Positions 1 through 9,268 are shown, counted from the first letter of the stretch. The stretch: 64,000 bases of DNA from Longimicrobiales bacterium (GCA_951813395.1 OX638356.1:413340-477339); one strand, 5' to 3'. Notes: a model not told the origin generated them from the sequence alone. Program-made: numbers and translations.

Positions 1-674
1 TCCGGGAAGGGGCCGAGACCGAAGATTAGGAGGGGGTCGAGGACGATATTCAGGCCGTTGGCGATCCAGAGTACGCGCATCGCGATCGCGGCGTCCCCGG
101 CCCCGCGGAAGGCGGCGTTCTGAAGGAACAGGAGCAGAATCACGACGTTCCCGCCGAGCAGCACGCGCGTGTAGGGGACTCCCGTGGCCACGACCGTGTC
201 GTCGGCGCCCATGAGCCGCAGGATGTCGGGCGCGTAGACGACGCCGGCGACGCCGAAGACAATGGCGAGCAGCAACCCGAGCAGGATGGCCTGCGCCGCC
301 CCCCGGGCGGCCCCGTCGCGGTCGCCCTCGCCGATCCGGCGCGCCACCAGGGCGGTAACCCCGATGCTCAATCCCATCGCAACGGTGTAGATCAGCGCCA
401 GGACCGATTCGGTCAGCGCGACACCCGCCATCGCCGCGTCCCCGAGCCTGGAGACGAAGAAGATGTCGACCACCGCGAAGAGCGACTCCATGGCCATCTC
501 GAGCACCATCGGAATGGCCAGGAGTATGACTGCGCGCCGGATCGGCCCGGAGGTGGGGTCGCCGCCGGTGCCGCGGATGGCGTGGACGAAGACCTGCCAC
601 CAGCTCTCTCTCTCGCCTTCCGCCCCCATCGTCCCCGTCCCCGCCCGGTTGTGCTTTCCGTCGCTCGTGTCCAT
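1..674 (-). CDS. MATE family efflux transporter, 3' end outside window
   Basis: Inner-membrane drug/sodium antiporter of the MATE (NorM/DinF-like) family. The reverse strand gives an open frame from ATG at 674 to the window edge. After a 40-residue polar leader, the first helix reads AIPMVLEMAMESLFAVVDIF, followed by FFVSRLGDAAMAGVALTES, the usual MATE TM1-TM2 pattern, then a helix ending GVTALVARRIGEGD, also typical. About 225 N-terminal residues are visible, half of a normal ~450-residue protein. An in-frame ATG at 629 is an alternative start 15 codons in. It diverges from the epimerase-like gene across about 80 bp. Confidence 0.85.
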   Translation of the reverse strand, partial: MDTSDGKHNRAGTGTMGAEGERESWWQVFVHAIRGTGGDPTSGPIRRAVILLAIPMVLEMAMESLFAVVDIFFVSRLGDAAMAGVALTESVLALIYTVAMGLSIGVTALVARRIGEGDRDGAARGAAQAILLGLLLAIVFGVAGVVYAPDILRLMGADDTVVATGVPYTRVLLGGNVVILLLFLQNAAFRGAGDAAIAMRVLWIANGLNIVLDPLLIFGLGPFP

Positions 675-755
675 TGTGGCGCTAAAGCTAGCGCGATTCG
701 CGCGTTCCGAGGGCGGGGGTCCCCCGCACGAGGGCACCCCAGGGAGGAGCGAGGC

Positions 756-1883
756 ATGGGTAACGACACCGCAAACACAACGGATCTCACGCGACGGCAG
801 TTTGTGGGGGCCGCCACGGTCGCGGTCGGCGGCCTCGCGCTCGGCGCGTGCGGTGGAGACGGTGGCGAACCCGGCGGGGGCGGGTCCCCGACACCGCTGA
901 GAATCCTGATCCTCGGTGGCACCAATTTCATCGGTCCGCACCAGGTGCGCGCCGCGGTGGCGCGGGGACACGAGGTCACCCTGTTCAACCGGGGCATCAC
1001 CAACCCGGACCTCTTCCCGGACCTGGAGACCCTGATCGGCGACCGCGACGGCGACCTCGGGGCGCTGGCCGGACGCGAATGGGACGTCGTGATCGACAAC
1101 CCGGCCAACATCCCGCGCTGGGTCCGCCTTTCGGTCGAGGCGCTCAGCGGCTCGGTGGGCAAGTACGTCTACGTCTCCTCGACCGGCGTCTACGTCCCGT
1201 ACCTGACGACGGACATCCGCGAGGATGCGCCCGTGGATACCATCGAGGATCCGGAGACCGAGGTCGTCGACGGCCGCACGTTCGGCGCGCTGAAGGCGTT
1301 GGCCGAGGACGAGGCCCGGGGCGCCTTCCCGGACAGCCACCTGATCGTGCGCCCCACCTACATCGTCGGGCCCGGCGACGCCACCGACCGCTACACCTAC
1401 TGGCCGGTGCGACTCTCGCGGGGCGGCGAGGTGCTCGCGCCGGGCGACCCGACCGACCCCATGCAGCATGTGGACGTGCGCGATCTGGGCGCCTTCATGA
1501 TCAAGGCGGTCGAGGACGACCTCGCCGGCACCATGAACGTGGTCGGCCCCCGGGAGCCCCTCACCATGGGGAGCCTGCTGGAACGCACGCGCACCGCTAT
1601 TGGCTCGGATGCCGAACTGGTCTGGGTGGACGCCGCCTTCCTGCGGGAACAGGGCCTCCCTGCGCTCACCTACTGGACCGAACCCGCGGGCGACTATCTC
1701 GGCATGATGCAGGTCAACGGCGACAGGGCGTTCGCCGCCGGTTTCGAGCCGCGGCCGCTGGAACAGACCGCGGTCGAGACGCTCGAGTGGTTCAACGCCC
1801 AGGACGCCGAGCGGCAGGAGCTGCGCTCGGGGCTGGCGGCTGAGCGGGAGGCGGAGTTGCTGGCGGCGTTTCGGGCTGGGTAG
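756..1883 (+). CDS. Tat-exported NAD-dependent epimerase/dehydratase family lipoprotein
   Basis: Extended-SDR Rossmann protein of 375 aa. The ATG at 756 follows an AGGGAGGAG ribosome site. The N-terminus has a twin-arginine motif (TRRQFVG) and a lipobox ending at Cys32 (LALGAC), so it is probably a membrane-anchored exported lipoprotein. The nucleotide-binding loop GGTNFIG is at residues 54-60, and the RPTYIVGPGD and TYWPVR stretches are typical of this epimerase subgroup. The usual YxxxK catalytic pair appears as F176-GAL-K180, with Phe in place of the catalytic Tyr. Activity is therefore uncertain and the substrate is unknown. A longer frame upstream is open but lacks this start context. 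Confidence 0.85.
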   Translation: MGNDTANTTDLTRRQFVGAATVAVGGLALGACGGDGGEPGGGGSPTPLRILILGGTNFIGPHQVRAAVARGHEVTLFNRGITNPDLFPDLETLIGDRDGDLGALAGREWDVVIDNPANIPRWVRLSVEALSGSVGKYVYVSSTGVYVPYLTTDIREDAPVDTIEDPETEVVDGRTFGALKALAEDEARGAFPDSHLIVRPTYIVGPGDATDRYTYWPVRLSRGGEVLAPGDPTDPMQHVDVRDLGAFMIKAVEDDLAGTMNVVGPREPLTMGSLLERTRTAIGSDAELVWVDAAFLREQGLPALTYWTEPAGDYLGMMQVNGDRAFAAGFEPRPLEQTAVETLEWFNAQDAERQELRSGLAAEREAELLAAFRAG

Positions 1884-1889
1884 CCCCCG

Positions 1890-2477
1890 CTACATCTCCG
1901 CCCTGCGGAAGATCGAGTGGCCCATCAGGTTCTCGAGGAGCGCACTGCGTGACCGCCCGAGCAGCACGACCGGACCGCTCCAGCGCAGGGCGTCGGCCGC
2001 CGGAGGCCCCTCCTCGCGGCTGACCACGACCACGATCTTGTTCCAGTGGACGGGCACGGCGAACGGCTGGCCGGGCGTTACCGTGCCGAGCGCCTCGATC
2101 CGGTCCAGGGCGGGCGTGGCGACCCAGGCCACATAGCGCGGCCCGCCCTCCGAGAGCTCCGCCCCGCCTTCCAGCGGGGGCAGGTCCACGACGAGGCGCA
2201 GTTCCTGGTCGAGGTGGCCGGAGCGCATCACGCCGATCCCGAAGGGCGACCACGCGCCGACCAGTTCGGCCAGGCCGCAGCCTTCGCGTCCCGGGGCAGG
2301 GCCGAGGTTGAAGCGACCGAGATCCGAGACTTCGCGGGTAACGTGGTCCTGGACGGGCTCACATGGGGGAACCACGGGCTGGGCCATGGCCGGATCGGAC
2401 AAGGCGGTACCGCCCAGGGCCGTACCAAGCAGCACCGCCAGGGGCGTGGACGGAAGCCGCAGTCGCGCGCTCAACAC
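1890..2477 (-). CDS. Secreted protein of unknown function
   Basis: About 195 aa starting at GTG 2477 (TTG 2474 is an alternative), 5 bp after the stop of the LVIVD-propeller gene, so probably co-transcribed. It begins with a signal peptide (hydrophobic PLAVLLGTALGGTALS, then cleavage near AMAQ). The C-terminal half is rich in beta-strand sequence (LRLVVDLPPLEGG, YVAWVATPALDRIEALG, NKIVVVVSRE), which resembles an extracellular beta-sandwich domain. I do not recognise the family. It converges on the epimerase gene with 6 bp between stops. The pairing suggests it acts with the propeller protein outside the cytoplasm. Confidence 0.7.
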   Translation of the reverse strand: MLSARLRLPSTPLAVLLGTALGGTALSDPAMAQPVVPPCEPVQDHVTREVSDLGRFNLGPAPGREGCGLAELVGAWSPFGIGVMRSGHLDQELRLVVDLPPLEGGAELSEGGPRYVAWVATPALDRIEALGTVTPGQPFAVPVHWNKIVVVVSREEGPPAADALRWSGPVVLLGRSRSALLENLMGHSIFRRAEM

Positions 2478-2482
2478 TCGTC

Positions 2483-3865
2483 CTACGGAATCACGCGCCG
2501 CGGAGCATTGTCCCAGTCCTGGACGCTGGACACGTTGGGCATGCCCCAGTCGGCGCCGTTCCAGCCGTCGAATCCATCGAGCTTCATGAAGTGGACGCCG
2601 GTTGTGAAATCGCTCACGACGATGAGGCCGTCGGCGTTGCGCACGTCGATCCCCCAGGCGCCGTTGAAGCCGGTGTTGCCCTCGCCCATCGTGCGGGGGT
2701 CGAGGCCGCGGCGCTCCGGGCCCTGATAGGTGTCGAAGTAGGCCACCGTGGAAGGGTTCTCCGGGTCGCGCATGTTGAAGATGTAAAGGCCGTCCTCGAA
2801 CGACGAAACGAAGACGTACGGCCAGCGCATCTCGTGGTTGTGGGTGAACCCGCGCCAGTTCGGGGTCCACACCGCCATCTCCTCGTTGATCGTCTCGACC
2901 TCGCCCGAAAGCCCCGGCTGGAGGTCGTAGAGGCGGACCGGCGAGTAGAGGTACTCGGTCTGGCCTACGGCGTACTTGTGGTCGGGCGTAGCGCTCATTG
3001 TGTGGGCGAGCTGCACGCCAAGCACACCCACGATCGAGGTCTCGAGGACGGGGTTGGCGGGGTCGGTGACGTCGTACACGTAGTAGCCGTCGAGCCCGGC
3101 CCCGTAGGCCATGTCCTTGCCCGTCGCATGGTCGAAGGCGACGTAGAAGTCGTGGTAGCCCTGGAGCATCCCGTAGGGTGACGGGGTGGCGGTCGAGGGC
3201 CACGGCATCTGGCCGACCAGTCCCTGTGCGCTGTCACCCTGGATGAAGAGCGACATGTCATACACGTTGGCGTGCTGGCCGCTCGTGGTGGCGAAGAGCA
3301 GCGGCGCTCCCGACGAGTGCTTGTACATGAATATGTTGTGAAACCCGCCCGGGGTGTCCGGCGCGCGCATCCGGCCGACCTCGCGGATTCCCGACGGATC
3401 GGGCAGTGACGTCACGTCGAAGACGACGGCGCCCAGATCCACGTTCGGCCCGCCGGGCGCGAATTGCATCGACTGCACCAGGTAGTAGCGCCCGTTGTGC
3501 TTGAAGTACTTGGGGTCCATGCCGCCGAGTCCCACGTGCAGCTCGGCGTCCTCGATCCGCCACTCGTAGATCACCTCGGCGTTGTTTGGATCCTCGATCG
3601 AGATCACGTCGAAGCCGAAGGTCGGGTTCATTATCCGGCTGGCGTACACGAACGGGCGGCTCAGCTCCTGCTCCATCTCGACGTCCGAGCGGCTGAACTG
3701 CGGTCCCACCTCGAGCGGCACGTGCTTGAGGCGCTGCAGGTTCGACGTGTTCTCCTTTGTGGGGCCCTCCTGGGCCAGGACCGGCGCGGCGATTGCGGTT
3801 GCAGCCAGCGCGGCGACGACGGTGGCGAGGCGGGCGGGTCGGCCGAGCGGCGGACGGATCGACAT
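2483..3865 (-). CDS. Secreted LVIVD-type beta-propeller protein
   Basis: 460 aa with a classical signal peptide (residues 1-31, ending APVLAQ). The mature protein carries repeats of the LVIVD type: VFDVTSLPDPSGIREVGR, YVYDVTDPANPVLETSIVG and LYIFNMRDPENPSTVAYFDT. These short blades pair an aromatic strand with a D-P-x-N-P turn and form a beta-propeller thought to bind ligands or partners at the cell surface. A histidine-rich loop (RGFTHNHEMRWPYVF) lies near residue 345. No catalytic motif was identified. It is the first gene of a two-gene unit with the secreted protein downstream. Confidence 0.8.
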   Translation of the reverse strand: MSIRPPLGRPARLATVVAALAATAIAAPVLAQEGPTKENTSNLQRLKHVPLEVGPQFSRSDVEMEQELSRPFVYASRIMNPTFGFDVISIEDPNNAEVIYEWRIEDAELHVGLGGMDPKYFKHNGRYYLVQSMQFAPGGPNVDLGAVVFDVTSLPDPSGIREVGRMRAPDTPGGFHNIFMYKHSSGAPLLFATTSGQHANVYDMSLFIQGDSAQGLVGQMPWPSTATPSPYGMLQGYHDFYVAFDHATGKDMAYGAGLDGYYVYDVTDPANPVLETSIVGVLGVQLAHTMSATPDHKYAVGQTEYLYSPVRLYDLQPGLSGEVETINEEMAVWTPNWRGFTHNHEMRWPYVFVSSFEDGLYIFNMRDPENPSTVAYFDTYQGPERRGLDPRTMGEGNTGFNGAWGIDVRNADGLIVVSDFTTGVHFMKLDGFDGWNGADWGMPNVSSVQDWDNAPRRVIP

Positions 3866-3953
3866 GCTTCCAACTCCTTCAGGGCATCTGCGGTATCGGC
3901 AAACTCAAGACTAAGGCGCTCAACGCCGTCGCGCGACCGTTATCTTTTCTGCC

Positions 3954-4151
3954 ATGAACGAGACGGGCAACATACGTGAAGGCGAAGGCCGGAAGCCTCG
4001 AACGCCCAGCGAGGAATGGCTTCGCTCCTGGCTGGAAGCGGCCGACGAAGCGATCAAACGGGCTCCGGCTGGCCACTCGGCGAGAAAAGAACTGATGGCC
4101 GACCGAACTCGGCTGGAGAGCGGACCGACCGTTTACTCCCCGGACGCATAA
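3954..4151 (+). CDS. Small hypothetical protein, 65 aa
   Basis: Short ORF starting at ATG 3954 in the gap upstream of the propeller gene and overlapping the 3' end of proC by 19 bp on the opposite strand. The product is hydrophilic and helical (SEEWLRSWLEAADEAIKRA), with no signal peptide or membrane segment. No clear ribosome site precedes it, but a TATCTT hexamer about 10 bases upstream of the ATG would fit a leaderless transcript. The family is unknown. It could also be a chance frame. Confidence 0.35.
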   Translation: MNETGNIREGEGRKPRTPSEEWLRSWLEAADEAIKRAPAGHSARKELMADRTRLESGPTVYSPDA

Positions 4152-4951
4152 AGCGCGCCCGCCTTGTCGGCGGACCGGATGATGCCCCGGACCATCGCCG
4201 AGCTGAAGCCGCGGTTCTCCATCGCGTTGAGCCCGGCTATGGTGCACCCCTGGGGAGTGGTGACCTTGTCGATCTCCATCTCCGGGTGATTCCGGTTCGA
4301 TAGTAGCAGCGCGGCCGCCCCCTTCGCCGTCTGGGACGCGAGCTGAAGCGCCTCGTCGGCGTGAAAACCGATCTCGATCCCGCCCTGGGAGGCGGCGCGT
4401 ATCGCACGCAGGAAGAAGGCGATGCCGCAGGCGCAGAGTGCCGTGGCCGACGTCATCTGGTCTTCCCGGATGAGGAGCGTCGAGCCCATGACGTCGAAGA
4501 CCGCCCGCGCAACGGGCACCGCGTCCATCGAGGCCTCGTCGGTCGCCAGGCACGTCATCGACTCGCCGATCGCGATCCCGAGGTTGGGCATGGCGCGCAG
4601 CACGGGGATCTCGGGCCCGACCCAGCGGCGGATGTCCGCGATCGAAACCGCCGTGGCCGTCGAGATCACGACCTGCCGGCTCCCGTCGAGCGTGGGCGCG
4701 ACCGCCTCCAGGAGCTCCTCCATCTGCTGCGGCTGTACGCAGAGGATGACGACATCGGCGCCATTCACCGCGGCCCGGTTGTCGGAGAGAGTGTGGAAGC
4801 CGTCGGCGGCCAGGTCCGCGAGGAGCTCCACCCGCCTTCTCGTGACCGCCACGTTCCCGGGTTTCACGAACCCGGAGGTCGCGAAACCTCTTGCGATCGC
4901 GCCGCCGAGATTGCCGCCGCCGAGGATGGCCACTCTGTTGATCTGTATCAT
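4133..4951 (-). CDS. proC: Pyrroline-5-carboxylate reductase
   Basis: Cytoplasmic NAD(P)H-dependent enzyme of the last step of proline synthesis. 272 aa from ATG 4951, close to the ~270 aa of the family. The N-terminal Rossmann loop GGGNLGGA is near residues 11-18, followed by DVVILCVQPQ, the RAMPNL motif and a C-terminal dimerisation region (TSATALCACGIAFFLRAIRA, then KVTTPQGCTIAGLNAME, the ProC signature). The reading frame is open much further upstream, but the glycine loop must lie at the N-terminus, which fixes the start here. Divergent from the DUF3179 gene across 63 bp. Confidence 0.93.
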   Translation of the reverse strand: MIQINRVAILGGGNLGGAIARGFATSGFVKPGNVAVTRRRVELLADLAADGFHTLSDNRAAVNGADVVILCVQPQQMEELLEAVAPTLDGSRQVVISTATAVSIADIRRWVGPEIPVLRAMPNLGIAIGESMTCLATDEASMDAVPVARAVFDVMGSTLLIREDQMTSATALCACGIAFFLRAIRAASQGGIEIGFHADEALQLASQTAKGAAALLLSNRNHPEMEIDKVTTPQGCTIAGLNAMENRGFSSAMVRGIIRSADKAGALYASGE

Positions 4952-5014
4952 CACCAGCTCCCTGCTGCCGTTTTCCAGTATGCTGAACAAGACTCTAAAG
5001 GTATCCGGAATACC

Positions 5015-6364
5015 ATGCGCGCATTCCTCCTCCTGCTGACCGGCGCGACGCTGCTCGCGTCTCAGTCCCGCCAGGTCGCGCATCCTCCCATCGACACCTT
5101 CCTCCTCCTCGCCGCATGGGATCCGGACCAGGCGGAGCAGGCCGAAGAGATCATTCTGGAGAACTGGGACGACGCCTACGCGTCCATGCTCGTCGAGTTG
5201 CACCGGTACGTGCAGGGCGTGTGGCTTCAGCGGCGCCTCGTCTCGATACTCGAGCGCGGGACCGGGCAGAGGCTGGGGCATGATCCCGACCGGTGGTGGG
5301 ACTGGATCTGGCGGACCGACCCCGGCACGCATCCGGACTACGCCGACTTCAAGGCGACCCTGTACGCGTACCTGGACCCCGGCTTCGAGGAGTACTTCGA
5401 CTACGATCCGCCCGCGAACATCCGGCTGGACGAGATCCGATGGGGAGGCGTTCCCCGGGACGGAATCCCGCCCCTCGACCACCCGACGATGATCGCTGCC
5501 GAAGAAGCCGCTTACCTGGACGACGACAACGTCGTCTTCGGCATCGCGCTCGACGGCGACGCGCGAGCCTATCCCAAACGGATCCTCGCCTGGCACGAGA
5601 TGTTCAAGGACTCGATCGCGGGTGAGCACTACACCGGGGTGTACTGCACGCTGTGCGGAACCATGATCCTCTATCGTTCGGCCTATCGGGGCGTGCACTA
5701 CGAGCTCGGCACCAGCGGGTTCCTCTACCGCTCGAACAAGCTCATGTACGATCACGCGACCAGGTCGCTCTGGTCGACCTTCGCGGGCGAGCCGGCCGTC
5801 GGTCCGCTCGTCGGCCGGGGGATCGAGCTCGAGCGGCGCTACGTGGTGACCACGACCTGGGGCGAATGGCGCCGGCGGCACCCCGACACAAGGGTGCTGT
5901 CGCTCGACACGGGACACGAGCGTGACTACCGGGAGGGAATGGCCTATCGGGACTACTTCGCCACCGACAGGCTCATGTTCAGCGTGCCCGGGCTGGACGA
6001 CCGTCTCGACAACAAGGACGAGGTGCTGGCGCTCCGCTTCCCGGAAACACCCGGCGAGCAGCTCGCGGTCGCGGTGGACTTCCTCTCACGGAACCGCGTG
6101 TACCACGACACCCTGGGCGAGGTGGAGTTCGTGGTCCTGACCGACCCGAGCGGAGCGAGCCGCGTGTACGAAAGCCCGGGCCGCCGCTTCGCCCGCTGGG
6201 ATGGCGACCGGGCAGTGTGGGACGAGAGCGGCGCTCGGTGGACGGCCGGGGAGGCCACGCTCACCGGCCCCGCGGGCGCGCGCCTGGAACGGCTCCCCGC
6301 GCACCGCGCCTTCTGGTTCGGCTGGTACGCGCAGTACCCGGAGACCCGCCTGGTTCGCAGGTAG
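5015..6364 (+). CDS. Secreted DUF3179 domain protein (copy 1)
   Basis: 449 aa with a short signal peptide (MRAFLLLLTGATLLAS). The DUF3179 core runs from about residue 150 (GGVPRDGIPPLDHP) through FGIALDGDARAYPKRILAWHE to the Cys motif Y-C211-TLC214-GT and the GTSGFLYRSNKLMYDH stretch. A second paralogue lies at 41203-42324, where only one of the two cysteines is kept. DUF3179 has no established function, and the CxxC could bind a metal or be redox active. The N-terminal ~130 residues form a helical domain (ILENWDDAYASMLVELHRY) not found in the shorter paralogue. Confidence 0.85.
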   Translation: MRAFLLLLTGATLLASQSRQVAHPPIDTFLLLAAWDPDQAEQAEEIILENWDDAYASMLVELHRYVQGVWLQRRLVSILERGTGQRLGHDPDRWWDWIWRTDPGTHPDYADFKATLYAYLDPGFEEYFDYDPPANIRLDEIRWGGVPRDGIPPLDHPTMIAAEEAAYLDDDNVVFGIALDGDARAYPKRILAWHEMFKDSIAGEHYTGVYCTLCGTMILYRSAYRGVHYELGTSGFLYRSNKLMYDHATRSLWSTFAGEPAVGPLVGRGIELERRYVVTTTWGEWRRRHPDTRVLSLDTGHERDYREGMAYRDYFATDRLMFSVPGLDDRLDNKDEVLALRFPETPGEQLAVAVDFLSRNRVYHDTLGEVEFVVLTDPSGASRVYESPGRRFARWDGDRAVWDESGARWTAGEATLTGPAGARLERLPAHRAFWFGWYAQYPETRLVRR

Positions 6365-6385
6365 GCTACCTGCAGCCCCCGCCAG

Positions 6386-8101
6386 TCAGGGCACTACCGT
6401 AAACGACCCCATCATCCCCGCATCCAGATGCTCGGCGATGTGGCAGTGGATCATCCACTCGCCCGGGTTCGACGCCTCCATCAGCAGGTCCACGGTCGAC
6501 CCCACCGGGACCAGCACCGTGTCCTTCCACGCGAGATTGCGGTTCGCCACCCCATCGCGCGACAGCACCAGAAACCGCTGCCCATGCAGATGGATCGGGT
6601 GATGCATCGGGTGGAACGCATCCGCATCGTTCCGCAGCCGGATCTTCACCACGTCGCCGAGCCGGAATCGCCAGTCGATCTCGGCATTCTCCGCGCCGAC
6701 CGCCTCGTCGCGCAGGATCCAGCGCACCTCGTTCGACGTCGACAGCCAGTTCATGTTGGGCATGCCGTCGGTCCACTCGACGGGGGGCCGGTAGATCGTG
6801 TCGATGGAGATGAACTGCTGAACCAGGATGGGCAGCCCCTCGATGTCGACGGTCAGGAGGAGTTCGTGGTCGACCGGCCGGTTGAAGTGCGGGCGGTATT
6901 CCGCAAGCTCGGCTTCGAGAACCGCATCGGTTCGCATGATGGAGTGGGAGGAGAGGAGGGCGTCGGCCTCTTCAACCGCAGGTCCTTCGACAACGACCGC
7001 GCCCAGGGTGTCGACGGCCGCCTGGAAAGTGCCGCGCATGTGGTCGACAACCTGGACCCGGTTGAGTAGCGCGTACGTGCCCGCGGCGGCGAACCGCACC
7101 TCGACGATGTAGCGCTCGGCCGGCGAGATGACCAGCGATTCGACCATCATCTCGCGCTCGAAGCGGGACAGGTCGGTGCCCACCAGCTTCATGTCGTGCC
7201 CGGCGAAGCTGAGGTTGTAGCTGCGCGTGTTCGACACGTTCGTGACGAAGAAGCGCACGACCTCGCCGGGGCGGACGGTCGCGGCGTAGCGCTCCTCGCC
7301 GTTGACCAGCATGACGTTCCCGAAGCGCCCCATGATCGTGAAGTTGGAGGCGTCGCGACCGTACGGGAGCAGTTCGTCGCCGTCCACAAGGAGGTCGTCC
7401 ACCATGATGAACTCTTCGCGCGTGGCGGGCCCGAAGTAGTCGGCGCGCGCCGGGTCGACCATCATGTTGCCGTAGAGGCCGCCATCCTGCTGGATGTCCT
7501 CGCGGACGTGCGGGTGGTACCAGTAGAGGCCCGCGTCGGGGAAGACGACCTCGTAGATGAACTCGCCGCCGGGCGGGACGGGTGCCTGGGTGACGTCGGG
7601 GACGCCGTCGAAGCGGTTTTCGAGGCGCAGGCCGTGCCAGTGGATCGTGGACGGCAGGTCGATCGAGTTTGTGAAGCGGACGACGCTGCGCGTGTTCTAG
7701 GCGACGCGCAGCAGCGGGCCGGGGTACTGCCCGTTGAAGCCGTACATGACGAAGGCGCGCCCGCCGATCCTGCGCTTCACGATGCGGGCCTCGAGCGCGA
7801 CCGTGTCTCCGTCGGCGACGTGGAGGATCTCGCGGGGCGTTGCCCACGCCAGCGAGGCCGTGTCGACGCCCTCGCCCGGCAGGAACGGGTCCACCGACGG
7901 GCTGACCCCCCGCAGGCCCGGGAGCATGGGGTTGCGCAGCATCATCATGATCATGTCGCCGGAGCCGCGAACCGTATCCATCGACATGGACATGTTCATG
8001 GACATGTTGTTGTACATGTTGCGGGTCGACGTGGTGTCCTGCGACGCGGCGCCGGTCGGCGCTGCAGTGAGAACGGCAAGCGCGATGGCTACCCTGACCA
8101 A
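6386..8101 (-). pseudogene. Multicopper oxidase interrupted by an in-frame amber codon
   Basis: Reads as one frame of 571 codons from a TTG at 8101 (overlapping the DinB stop) to 6386, but codon 135 is TAG (7697-7699), inside the conserved segment YPGPLLRVA-stop-NTRSVVRF where the family normally has Glu. All four copper motifs survive downstream: HWHGL, WYHPH, HPMHHPIHLHG and HCHIAEHLDAGMM. The N-terminus has a signal peptide followed by a Met-rich stretch. It may be a recent nonsense mutation, a sequencing or assembly error, or amber readthrough. If translation restarts, an ATG at 7465 lies after the first two copper motifs. Likely a periplasmic Cu(I) oxidase in the intact state. Confidence 0.8.
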
Positions 8102-8661
8102 GGAGGCACGACCCGGTTCATGCGGGCGTATGCGATGGACTGCCCGAGGTGCTCGTTCATGTGGGTGACGAGCTGCAGGAGGACCGCCCAGCTGGCCACC
8201 TGGCGGCCGTAGAGCTCCACCGGCGCGGCCAGGTCGGCGTCGGACATGCCGTCGACCACCGCGCGCACGTGGTCCATCGATTCGGCCAGGATCCTCGCCA
8301 CCTCGGCCTTGTCGGCCCCGCCCTCTTCGAGCGTCTGGTAGTCCACGCCCTTCGGCGGGTCGATCCCGAGGTTGAGGTGCGGGTACATGTAGTTGTAGCG
8401 CGCGATGTGCCGGTACACGAGGGCCACGGTCATGACCCCCTCCATGGGCGACCACGAGTACGATTCGGCGGGCATCGCCTCGGACAGGGCCACCAGCTTC
8501 CGGGCCGAGGCCTCGAACTGGCCCTTGAACTCGGCGCGGAAGTCGGGGGTGTCCTGGGCGTGGGCGGGTGCGGGCGTCAGGACGGCGATGGCGGCGGCAA
8601 GCAGTGCCGCGGCGCTCGCGCAGGCGGCGGCGGGCCTGGTGTGTGCTGGACGGTTGGACAT
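8089..8661 (-). CDS. Secreted DinB family protein
   Basis: 190 aa from ATG 8661, preceded by AGGAG 11 bases upstream. A TTG at 8688 could extend it by 9 residues. The signal peptide ends PAPAHAQ. The DinB-like four-helix bundle follows, with the conserved SYSWSPMEGVMTVALVYRHI and LLQLVTHMNEHLGQSIAYAR segments. Histidines in RHIARYN and MNEHLGQ are candidate metal ligands, as in DinB/YfiT metal-dependent thiol transferases. Its stop overlaps the presumed start of the multicopper oxidase by 13 bp, so the two are likely translated together. Confidence 0.85.
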   Translation of the reverse strand: MSNRPAHTRPAAACASAAALLAAAIAVLTPAPAHAQDTPDFRAEFKGQFEASARKLVALSEAMPAESYSWSPMEGVMTVALVYRHIARYNYMYPHLNLGIDPPKGVDYQTLEEGGADKAEVARILAESMDHVRAVVDGMSDADLAAPVELYGRQVASWAVLLQLVTHMNEHLGQSIAYARMNRVVPPWSG

Positions 8662-8743
8662 CGGCTGCTTTGCTCCTGGCGGGGACAAACGGTTTCGCGG
8701 ATTCGGTATCGCGACCTCGGAACATCATGATATGTTGCAGTCC

Positions 8744-9268
8744 ATGATCAGGGAAACCGGACCTCGCGTCGTCCGGTTCCGCGCGCTCGTCGCCGGGGCC
8801 ACCGCGGCGACCCTTGCAGCCACCCAGGGTTGCACCACGTTTCACGCGATGGCGGGCGATCCCGCGCTCGGCGCGCACGTCCGGACCCATCTGACGCCCG
8901 AGGGCCAGGTGCGCCAGGCAGCCGCCACCGGGCTGGCTCGGACGAGCGTGGAAGGCAGCGTCCTGGCGGTCGAGCCGGATGTGCTGGTGCTGGTGGTCCC
9001 CATTCCGGGACTCGTGCCGGAGTTGCAGCGGAGCCTCAAGGTCGCCGATACGCTTCGCATCGCGCGCACCGACGTGACCGGGATCGACGTGCAGCGGTTC
9101 GCGCCGGTGCGAAGCGGACTGCTCGCGGGAGGACTCGTCGCGGTGGGTGTGCTGGGCGTGGCGCTGGCCGGACACATCGGGTCTTCCGAGGGGGGAACCG
9201 AAGATCCCACCAACCGGAACGCCTTCCGGCCGGCCGTGCCGATCGTGAGAATACCGATCGGCCGCTGA
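8744..9268 (+). CDS. Putative lipoprotein, 174 aa
   Basis: Starts at ATG 8744 (ATG 8732 is four codons upstream). The leader LVAGATAATLAATQGC ends in a Cys compatible with a lipobox, and a second hydrophobic segment (SGLLAGGLVAVGVLGVALAG) lies near residues 125-145. The middle part has alternating strands (VEGSVLAVEPDVLVLVVP). I do not recognise a family. Similar lipoproteins with one late transmembrane helix are common in this kind of genome without known roles. Divergent from the DinB gene across 82 bp. Confidence 0.7.
   Translation: MIRETGPRVVRFRALVAGATAATLAATQGCTTFHAMAGDPALGAHVRTHLTPEGQVRQAAATGLARTSVEGSVLAVEPDVLVLVVPIPGLVPELQRSLKVADTLRIARTDVTGIDVQRFAPVRSGLLAGGLVAVGVLGVALAGHIGSSEGGTEDPTNRNAFRPAVPIVRIPIGR

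Noticed and set aside
688-704. CTAGCGCGATTCGCGCG shared with 38623-38642
   Set aside because: The two copies differ by a 2-bp gap and the motif is a simple GC palindrome, so it is not convincing as a mobile or regulatory repeat.
4952-5917. Long N-terminal extension of proC
   Set aside because: The open frame is antisense to the DUF3179 gene and the Rossmann loop belongs at the N-terminus, so the frame is a high-GC shadow.
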